DNA of 10,775 bases from CAZPLZ01 sp964587525 (GTDB taxonomy: Bacteria; Oederibacteriota; CAKKQC01), in NCBI GenBank assembly GCA_964587525.1, contig CAZPLZ010000114.1, positions 1-10,775 of the forward strand. Direction: 5' to 3'. The notes beneath the pieces are model-generated. The model searched no databases and was not told the DNA's origin. It was given only the letters and a program-made list of their open reading frames with translations. Both the position numbers and the translations under genes were made by a program. How positions within the stretch are numbered: the first letter of the stretch is position 1; each line of letters starts with the position of its first letter. Below, in pieces: positions 5,550-10,775 of this stretch.

Positions 5550-6107
5550 ATGAAGAAGGCGGTACAGGCGATATTGATCCTTAGCTTGCTTGGTCCGCTG
5601 GCCATTCAACCAGCAGTCAGTCAGGCCAAAGAAAAGCAACTTCAGAATAACGTGAGCGTGAACGTTTTCAATTTTATCATCTCGACGTTCAGCGTCGAAT
5701 ATGAGCGTTTTCTGTTTTATTCTCAAAAATTGGGAATCTACGGCACCGCGCGGTACGGCAGCTTTGAGATCAGCGATGTGGATATCTCGTGGCCCGGCGT
5801 CTCTGCGGGGGTGCGGTTTTATCCCAACGGCCATGCGCCAGCCGGATTATTTCTGGCTGGCCTGCTGTACTGGAACCAGATGAAAGTTGATTTTCAGCTC
5901 GGGGGTTTAAGCGAGGAGGTGACTGCCTCATTTATCGGCCCCATGGTTGGTTTGGGGTATCGGTGGAATATGGACGGATTCACCGTCGCCCCGGCTTTCC
6001 AGGTGGGGTCTCTCAGTGGTGAGGCAAAGTCAGCCGTCACGAACCAGAAGCTTAATTACGGCGGTGGTGCCTTTATGCTCGGCCTCAACGTTGGATATGC
6101 GTTTTAA
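5550..6107 (+). CDS. Small outer-membrane beta-barrel protein (DUF3575/OmpW-like layout)
   Basis: ATG 5550 is chosen because AAGGAGG (5538-5544) lies 5 bases upstream; TTG 5547 would be too close. The 185-residue product has a clear signal peptide (residues 1-27, core AILILSLLGPLAI, ending VSQAKE). Strands follow in regular order: NVSVNVFNFIIS, FSVEYERFLFY, IYGTARYGSFEI, VSAGVRFYPNG, AGLFLAGLLYWNQMKV, FIGPMVGLGYRW, FTVAPAFQVG and the terminal LGLNVGYAF with the canonical Phe end. YERFL followed by a GxRFYP strand is typical of DUF3575-like barrels. It begins 39 bases after a terminator with no room for an obvious own promoter, so it may depend on read-through from the Bor-like gene. It is a possible distant paralogue of the barrel at 401-961. 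Substrate unknown. Confidence 0.7.
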   Translation: MKKAVQAILILSLLGPLAIQPAVSQAKEKQLQNNVSVNVFNFIISTFSVEYERFLFYSQKLGIYGTARYGSFEISDVDISWPGVSAGVRFYPNGHAPAGLFLAGLLYWNQMKVDFQLGGLSEEVTASFIGPMVGLGYRWNMDGFTVAPAFQVGSLSGEAKSAVTNQKLNYGGGAFMLGLNVGYAF

Positions 6108-6159
6108 GCACAAGCGAATCTGAGCAATGCAAATTAACTAGGGGGGAACAGCAGGGATC

Positions 6160-6196
6160 GTGGAGGCCCTCTTTTAAGGAGGGCCTCCACATTTTT
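6160..6196 (+). terminator. Strong Rho-independent terminator closing the envelope-gene region
   Basis: GTGGAGGCCCTC (6160-6171) pairs perfectly over 12 bases with GAGGGCCTCCAC (6179-6190) around a 7-base loop, followed by ATTTTT. It separates the lower-G+C region from the high-G+C Tad operon. Confidence 0.9.
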
Positions 6197-6271
6197 GGTC
6201 ACGCCAGTGATTACCTGTTGGGTTATGGTGCAGGATTTGGACACCAAGCATAATGGCGTTGTTTTTTCTCT

Positions 6272-6913
6272 ATGAAACGAAATAGGTCTCCGGTGTGGTC
6301 TGGCCAACAAGAAGGAGTTGCGCTCCTGGAGTTCGCCCTCTGCCTGCCGCTCTTCCTCGCGGTCATCTACGGCATGTGGACCCTTGCCTCCCTTGTCCGC
6401 GCGACGTATCAGGTCGCGGTGATTGAGCATGCCGTGATGCGAGAGGCGGTGGCCGGCACGACCAAGCCGGCAACCCTCACCGCGCTGGCTAGAGGGTATG
6501 CGCGCGCGGTGGGTGCCCGCACGCTAGCTGAAGAGGACGAGGAACGCATGGTGAGGTTCAGGTCCCGGCCGATCCGGAGCAAAGCCGAGCTACTCCGCAT
6601 GCGAGGGAAGTTAATCAAGAGTCGCCGCCAGCTGGCGCAGTTGGGTAAACAGCCCGAACGTGGCCTCCGCTGGCGGCCCCGCCTGGAAGTCACCGTGGAG
6701 CCGTCATTCGGAGGCGTCTTTGGCTCCCTGGCGGCGGAGCTTGCAGCGGGCCACCGGGTGACGGTGCGCGCCCTCGTGCCGGTATCCGGGCCACTCGCGC
6801 GGTTGTGGCCCGACGGGTTGCCGGTGGAGTACTCGTCGGTGGTCCTGCTCGGTACGTGGAAAGGTTCGTTACTGTATCATCTCAAGCGGATGTTCGGCGG
6901 GAGGAGGCGATGA
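6272..6913 (+). CDS. tadE: TadE-like pseudopilin of the Tad/Flp pilus
   Basis: The 213-residue product starts MKRNRSPVWS and reaches the class-III prepilin motif at Gly15: after the Gly come VALLEF, placing Glu20 at +5, the residue needed for prepilin peptidase processing and methylation. A hydrophobic helix follows (residues 21-45, ALCLPLFLAVIYG). This is the hallmark of TadE/TadF minor pseudopilins, which are cleaved by TadV and act with Flp pilin in pilus assembly. Residues 85-130 are strongly basic and predicted helical. The C-terminal third has beta character (LEVTVEPSFGG, HRVTVRALVPVSG). It is longer than many TadE proteins. No Shine-Dalgarno precedes ATG 6272, so the start is less certain, though any later start would lose the basic n-region. 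It is the first gene of the operon; the usual position of tadE is near the end of tad loci. Confidence 0.75.
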   Translation: MKRNRSPVWSGQQEGVALLEFALCLPLFLAVIYGMWTLASLVRATYQVAVIEHAVMREAVAGTTKPATLTALARGYARAVGARTLAEEDEERMVRFRSRPIRSKAELLRMRGKLIKSRRQLAQLGKQPERGLRWRPRLEVTVEPSFGGVFGSLAAELAAGHRVTVRALVPVSGPLARLWPDGLPVEYSSVVLLGTWKGSLLYHLKRMFGGRRR

Positions 6914-7581
6914 GCGTCCTTGCAATCCTCGTGGTGCTGACCTGCCTGCCTGCGGTGGCGTTCACGCCGAAGCTGCCGGTATCCGGCTCCATGCACCAAG
7001 TGCTGGCCGGATCGGTGAGGATCAATCAGACTCCGGCCCGGTATTTTGTTTACACCGTGCGCCACCCCTCGCGTGTCAACGGGATTTTCTCACACGCCCG
7101 CGCGCTCGGCTGGCGTTCCCTGCCGGGTGTGGCGCAGGTGTCTCTGTCACCGGTGGGAGAGGTGAAATTCCAGGGCTACGAGAGGGCTGGGAGACTCCTG
7201 CTGATCGGAGCGCCGGAGGACCCGGAAGACGGCGAGAGCTGGGTGGCGATCGCGATGTTTGACCGGCCTCCGATCTGGGTGGACGGACGCGGCGAGGCGC
7301 CTGGGCGGGAGCCTGCCGGCTGGCCGCGGCTGGCGTCGTCCCGCCGCCTGCTGCATCTGGCCGGGACGGGGTTTGAGGCGGCCTGCTATCGGAGCCCGGC
7401 GTCTTCCCGGGCGCTGATGGCGCAGGCGAAGGCCCAGCTCGCCTCGGGGGGATGGCAGGTGACGCAGGCTGGCGGGCAGGGTCTTATCGCATCCAAGCCG
7501 GACGGTACGGAGGCTGTGCTCTTCGTGCGAGACGAAGAGCGCGGCTGCACCTTCCTGGTGATCTCCGCAGGGCTTTACTAG
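6910..7581 (+). CDS. Exported protein of unknown function within the Tad operon
   Basis: ATG 6910 overlaps the TadE stop as ATGA and has GGAGGAGG just upstream, so the start is well supported; the frame extends upstream to 6805 but that part overlaps tadE. The product has 223 residues. Residues 1-18 look like a signal peptide (SVLAILVVLTCLPAVAF). I do not recognise the family. Two stretches look alike: residues 44-116 (YFVYTVRHPSRV, HARALGWRSL, then V-rich strands and WVAIAMF) and residues 157-219 (ACYRSPASSRAL, AKAQLASGGWQV, then AVLFVRD and FLVIS). Each has Tyr, a polar turn, a helix ending in GW, and closing strands, so it may be two copies of an alpha/beta unit joined by a Pro/Gly-rich linker. 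Position between tadE and cpaB suggests a periplasmic helper of pilus assembly; that is inference. Confidence 0.6.
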   Translation: MSVLAILVVLTCLPAVAFTPKLPVSGSMHQVLAGSVRINQTPARYFVYTVRHPSRVNGIFSHARALGWRSLPGVAQVSLSPVGEVKFQGYERAGRLLLIGAPEDPEDGESWVAIAMFDRPPIWVDGRGEAPGREPAGWPRLASSRRLLHLAGTGFEAACYRSPASSRALMAQAKAQLASGGWQVTQAGGQGLIASKPDGTEAVLFVRDEERGCTFLVISAGLY

Positions 7582-8319
7582 ATGAACATCAAGCAGGTCA
7601 TGGCGGTGGCGGCGATGGCGGGGGTGCTGGCGGCGGTCCTGGCCTACTTCTGGTTCGAAAGCAAGGCGCGGGAGCTGGAGGACTTGAGCACGCCGGCACC
7701 GGTGCTGGTCACGGTGAAAAACGTCCCGACCGGGACCCGGATAGACGACACGCTGGTCAAGGTGAAGCAGATCCCGCGGAAGTTTATCCAGCCTGGCGCG
7801 CTGCGCGCGCCCGAGGAGGCGGAAGGTCAGCTCGCCCTCGCCCCGCTCGCTCCCGGTGAGCAGGTTCTTCCCAATAAGCTGAGCGTGCGCGGGGTGATCT
7901 TGTCGCAGGCGGTCCCCGTGGGCAAGCGCGCCGTGACGGTTTCGGTGGATCTGGCCGGGGGCGTGGCAGGGTTGATCAAACCCGGCGACCTGGTGGATGT
8001 GCTGGTGACCCTGAACGATCCCGAGATGCCGAAAACGTTCGCGCTGATTCAGGCTGCGCCGGTCCTGGCGGTCGGCCAGTCGTTCACCGCCCAGCCCGCC
8101 GGGCAGGAAGTCGGCATGCTGGGCCTTCCGCAGGCGGACACGGTGACGCTGGCTGCGTCACCGTACGAGGCGCAACAGTTGACGCACATCGAGACCATCG
8201 GACGGATTAAGCTCACCCTGCGCGCCCCGGGCGACCGGGATCGACACCCGTTGCCGGAATTGATTGGCTATAAGATCCGTGGTGTCGGCGCTGCTGAGGA
8301 GGCGATCAAGAGACGGTGA
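7582..8319 (+). CDS. cpaB: Flp pilus assembly protein CpaB/RcpC
   Basis: The 245-residue product has one N-terminal membrane helix (residues 7-24, VAAMAGVLAAVLAYFWF) that anchors or exports it. A SAF domain follows at residues 41-100: VLVTVKNVPTGTRI, LVKVKQIPRKFI, then PLAPGEQVLPNKL. After that comes the RcpC signature VTVSVDLAGGVAGLIKPGDL followed by VDVLVT (118-143), and a second beta-rich half with LAVGQSF and VTLAASPYEAQQL. CpaB/RcpC proteins are periplasmic and work next to the secretin in Tad pilus export; the SAF domain is thought to touch peptidoglycan or sugar. Length is near the usual 250-320. The ATG directly follows the stop of the previous gene (TAGATG), and the stop overlaps the secretin start, so the genes are translationally linked. 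Confidence 0.85.
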   Translation: MNIKQVMAVAAMAGVLAAVLAYFWFESKARELEDLSTPAPVLVTVKNVPTGTRIDDTLVKVKQIPRKFIQPGALRAPEEAEGQLALAPLAPGEQVLPNKLSVRGVILSQAVPVGKRAVTVSVDLAGGVAGLIKPGDLVDVLVTLNDPEMPKTFALIQAAPVLAVGQSFTAQPAGQEVGMLGLPQADTVTLAASPYEAQQLTHIETIGRIKLTLRAPGDRDRHPLPELIGYKIRGVGAAEEAIKRR

Positions 8320-9122
8320 GGTTCAAGGTCAAGGCCTTCCTGGTTCTCGCCGCCCTTGCCGGAGCACGCGTGCATGCGGCCTCCGAGCCGGTGCAGATGA
8401 TTCAGGTGGATGTCCAGGTGCTCGAGATCAACAGGAGCAAGCTCACCAAGCTGGGGCTGGACTGGGAAAGGCTGCTCGAAGGCGGGCCGCCACTACCTAA
8501 CACGCCTACGAGCCTGCGAGAGCGGTTTCCGCCAGCGATTTCCCTCGGGAAATTCGCCACCGAACTCAAGCTGAGCGAGTTCGACCGTGGCCAGGTGCAT
8601 GCGTTCATCAGCATGCTGCAGGAGAACGATTACGGCAAGCTTCTCGCCAAGCCCAAGCTGCTCACCGCCAGTGGGTCTAAGGCCAGCTTCCTGGTGGGCG
8701 GCGAGATCCCCGTGATCACGGTCGGCGCGCTCGGGCAGGTGCATGTCACCTGGAAAGAGTACGGGGTCAAACTGAACATCCAGCCCACGCTCCGGGGCAA
8801 GCTGATCCACACCCATGTGCGCGCGGAAGCTTCCACGGTAGATCCCAAATTCACGGTAGAACTGCTCGGTGGGAGTTATCCCGCGCTGAAGACGCGCTGG
8901 GTGGAATCTGACGTGGAGCTGGCCAGTAAGGCCACCGTGATCATCGCCGGGCTCATCCAGACTGAGGACCTCTTGGTGAAGAAGGGGCTGCCGCTGCTCT
9001 CTGATCTTCCGCTCCTGGGTGGGATCTTCCGCCACACGAGAACGGAGCGCATCGAGACCGAGCTGGTGATCTTTGTGACCCCGTCGCTGGTCAGCCCGCA
9101 GGCTGGGGCCAGGGGTTTGTGA
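8316..9122 (+). CDS. rcpA: Short secretin of the Tad pilus (RcpA/CpaC-like)
   Basis: The GTG at 8316 overlaps the cpaB stop as GTGA; GAGGAGG lies 13 bases upstream. The product has 268 residues with a signal peptide at 1-21. Residues 27-50 match the segment that precedes the secretin core in this family (IQVDVQVLEINRSKLTKLG). Residues 105-257 are a complete secretin domain: LLAKPKLLTASGSKASFLVG, GGEIPV, WKEYGVKLNIQPTL, a central beta segment, ATVIIAGLI, the conserved KGLPLLSDLPLLGGIF block and ELVIFVTPSLV. Secretins form the outer-membrane ring through which Flp pili pass. RcpA/CpaC proteins are usually 400-500 residues and carry N0-type and BON-like periplasmic domains before the core; these are missing here, with no room for them before the start. 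Either the gene is a compact variant or those domains are supplied by another protein. Confidence 0.8.
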   Translation: MRFKVKAFLVLAALAGARVHAASEPVQMIQVDVQVLEINRSKLTKLGLDWERLLEGGPPLPNTPTSLRERFPPAISLGKFATELKLSEFDRGQVHAFISMLQENDYGKLLAKPKLLTASGSKASFLVGGEIPVITVGALGQVHVTWKEYGVKLNIQPTLRGKLIHTHVRAEASTVDPKFTVELLGGSYPALKTRWVESDVELASKATVIIAGLIQTEDLLVKKGLPLLSDLPLLGGIFRHTRTERIETELVIFVTPSLVSPQAGARGL

Positions 9123-10775
9123 TGGGCGCATCCGGCCGGCTGATCACGGTCTGCGGCGTGAAAGGCGGGGTGGGCACCACGGCCATTGCCGCCAACCTGG
9201 CCGCGGCCCTCCCCAGGGGGGCTGGCGAGGTTCTGCTGATTGCACTCCCTGGGGAATCCGGCAGCGATCTGGGGTTGTGGTTTGCGGCGCCGGACACCCC
9301 GCCCACCTTCAATCTCAAGGGGGTGCTCGCCGCCCGCCTCCCCGAGCTCCTTGACGCCGCGGTGCAGCCGGTGGGGGAGCATGTGCGTTTGATCCGGCCC
9401 GGCCCCAGTGAGCCCCGGTGGGAGCCCCATGAGGTCAGGGAATTGTTACGGCTGGCGCGCGAGAGATTTCCGTGGGTCGTGGTTGATGCGGGGGCGTGGC
9501 GCGGGGAGGGGTGCGCAGATGTCCTGGGGGCGGCCGTGGAAGAGTCGGCCGTTACCCTGCTCGTGTTTGATCAGAATCCGCTCTCCGTGCGCCGCACGCG
9601 GGATCTGGCAGCTTCCCTGAAGCTGCTCGGGCGGCCGCTCAAAGGGGTCCTCAACCGGCTGAATGGGGCGGGGCGAAATGAGCTCAGCGCCCAGGGGTGG
9701 TCTGAGGCGCTGGACGGGCTCGAGCTGCTGGGGGCTGTGGAGGAAACTCCCGAAATGGTGGAAGCCATGATGAAAGGGCGGCCGGTGGGATGGACTGAAA
9801 GCCGCTCGCGATGCGCGGCCGAGTTGCTGGAATTGGCTGAGTCGGTGGCCGCGTACGAGCCGCCCCCGCTCGCGGAAGAGCCTCAAGGCGTGGATGAGGC
9901 TTCCTTCAGGACGCCCGCTTTCCGCCAGATCAAGCGCAGGCTGCACACTCGTTTTCTGGAACGGATGCGCGATAAGGGCGGCACCGTTGAACGTCGTCAC
10001 GGCCAGCGCGTGCGTGGCGAACTTTCGTTGCTGCTGGAGGAGGAGGGGCTCCCGGACCTTACCCCGGGATTCCGCGAACGGCTGCTGAAGGAGCTCGTGG
10101 ACGATGTGACGGGCCTGGGCCCGCTGCAGGACCTGCTGGACGATCCGGAGATCACCGAGATCATGGTCAACGGGCCGGATGCGATCTACGTGGAGCGGGC
10201 TGGGAAGCTCTCACGGGTGCCGCGGACCCTGGACGGGGAGGAGGAGTTGCGGGGATTGATCGAGCGCATCGTGTCGCCGCTGGGCCGACGGGTGGACGAG
10301 GCCTCTCCGCTGGTGGACGCCCGGTTGCCCGATGGCTCGCGCATCAACGCCATCATCCCGCCACTCTCGCTCACCGGATCATGCCTCACCATCCGGAAGT
10401 TTGGCCGGCGGAGGCTGACCATGGACGAATTGGTCGCGACCGGCAGCCTCACACAGGACGCCGCGGACTTTCTGCGTGTGGGTGTGGCGGGCAAGTTGAA
10501 CCTGCTGATTTCCGGAGGCACCGGATCGGGGAAAACCACGCTCCTGAACATCCTGTCTTCATTTATCGGTGCGGACGAGCGCATCGTGACGATCGAGGAC
10601 GCAACGGAGCTGAAGCTGCCGCAGGAGCACGTCGTGTCGCTCGAATCACGGCCACCCAACCTGGAGGGACGCGGGGCGGTACCGATCCGGGAGCTGGTGC
10701 GCAACGCGCTGCGCATGCGACCGGACCGGATCGTGGTGGGCGAGGTGCGGGGAGGTGAGGCGCTGGACATGCTCC
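9122..10775 (+). CDS. TadZ-TadA fusion: CpaE-like ATPase joined to CpaF/TadA secretion ATPase (3' end outside window)
   Basis: ATG 9122 overlaps the secretin stop (TGATG). I read codon by codon to the window edge without a stop, giving 551 residues. Residues 6-245 are TadZ/CpaE-like: CGVKGGVGTTAIAANLA is a deviant ParA loop with Lys14, and VVVDAG holds Asp122. The receiver-like N-terminus common in CpaE is absent. A Pro/Glu-rich linker (about 246-265) leads into a TadA/CpaF type II/IV secretion ATPase: FRQIKRRLHTRFLERM (267 on), LVDDVTGLGPLQDLLDDPEI and TEIMVNGPDAIYVERAGKL (about 343), Walker A GGTGSGKTT (465-473), TIEDATEL with Glu492-Asp493, and the Walker B region RIVVGEVRGGE ending near residue 546. 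TadA powers Flp pilus extrusion and TadZ places the machine at the pole. These proteins are normally separate; here one polypeptide seems to do both. The C-terminus is cut by the window. Confidence 0.85.
   Translation, partial: MGASGRLITVCGVKGGVGTTAIAANLAAALPRGAGEVLLIALPGESGSDLGLWFAAPDTPPTFNLKGVLAARLPELLDAAVQPVGEHVRLIRPGPSEPRWEPHEVRELLRLARERFPWVVVDAGAWRGEGCADVLGAAVEESAVTLLVFDQNPLSVRRTRDLAASLKLLGRPLKGVLNRLNGAGRNELSAQGWSEALDGLELLGAVEETPEMVEAMMKGRPVGWTESRSRCAAELLELAESVAAYEPPPLAEEPQGVDEASFRTPAFRQIKRRLHTRFLERMRDKGGTVERRHGQRVRGELSLLLEEEGLPDLTPGFRERLLKELVDDVTGLGPLQDLLDDPEITEIMVNGPDAIYVERAGKLSRVPRTLDGEEELRGLIERIVSPLGRRVDEASPLVDARLPDGSRINAIIPPLSLTGSCLTIRKFGRRRLTMDELVATGSLTQDAADFLRVGVAGKLNLLISGGTGSGKTTLLNILSSFIGADERIVTIEDATELKLPQEHVVSLESRPPNLEGRGAVPIRELVRNALRMRPDRIVVGEVRGGEALDML

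Noticed and set aside
6236..6254. Sigma-54 or sigma-70 promoter for the Tad operon
   Set aside because: GG and GC are 7 bases apart instead of 10, and the CATAAT at 6249 has no -35 at a workable distance.
259..6271. Integron cassette array with attC sites between the envelope genes
   Set aside because: The gaps lack paired core sites of the RYYYAAC/GTTRRRY kind, differ in length and structure, and several contain promoters and terminators.
6805..6909. Upstream extension of the 6910 gene
   Set aside because: It overlaps tadE in another frame; ATG 6910 has a strong Shine-Dalgarno, ATGA coupling and begins a signal peptide.
8493..9131. Long minus-strand frame opposite the secretin
   Set aside because: It is composition-driven (high G+C) and rich in His, Arg and Pro, with no recognisable domain; the plus strand carries an unmistakable secretin core.
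9880..9920. Separate start for tadA inside the linker
   Set aside because: The TadZ frame has no stop to require it and no Shine-Dalgarno precedes the in-frame GTG at about 9890.
10186..10770. Long minus-strand frame opposite the TadA domain
   Set aside because: Ser/Arg/Pro-rich translation typical of antisense to a G+C-rich gene; the plus strand has intact Walker motifs.
1..10775. CRISPR arrays, tRNA or rRNA genes, insertion sequences
   Set aside because: I saw no regularly spaced repeats, cloverleaf-like segments, transposase-like frames or terminal inverted repeats.

Overview
The window comes from a Gram-negative (diderm) bacterium. Seven predicted products carry Sec or lipoprotein signals, and five are read as outer-membrane beta-barrels. 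The right third is a Tad/Flp pilus assembly locus. The species cannot be fixed from sequence alone; an environmental lineage such as Nitrospirota or a deltaproteobacterial relative is a guess.

Bases 1-6250 (about 50% G+C by eye, dipping to 38% near 3961-4080) form an envelope-protein region. It begins with the C-terminal end of a protein resembling a calcium-dependent xylan-binding (CBM60-like) module. Then come a small barrel (401-961), a convergent terminator, and a rearranged patch. In that patch the last codons of a second CBM60-like gene are joined head-on to the 3' end of a barrel gene on the minus strand. After it follow a PEGA plus CsgG-like lipoprotein (1326-2219), a barrel with a calcium-loop motif (2265-3107), a two-helix plus barrel protein (3248-4225), a 24-residue small ORF, a PsbP/DUF1795-like lipoprotein (4304-5053), a Bor-like lipoprotein (5152-5448) and another small barrel (5550-6107). 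Three terminator hairpins (986-1014, 5473-5510, 6160-6196) are related to each other.

From 6272 on, G+C rises sharply (77% at 9481-9540). Five tightly packed plus-strand genes form a Tad operon: tadE-like pseudopilin, an unrecognised exported protein, cpaB/rcpC, a very short secretin (rcpA/cpaC-like), and one uninterrupted frame from 9122 to the window edge that contains a TadZ/CpaE domain followed by a TadA/CpaF ATPase. Junctions are overlaps of 1-4 bases or direct abutment, which implies co-translation. No flp pilin, prepilin peptidase, tadB or tadC lies in the window; tadB and tadC would be expected downstream.

The most notable points are the TadZ-TadA fusion, the secretin without its usual N-terminal periplasmic domains, the unknown exported protein between tadE and cpaB, and the 32-bp duplication that marks a rearrangement around truncated envelope genes.
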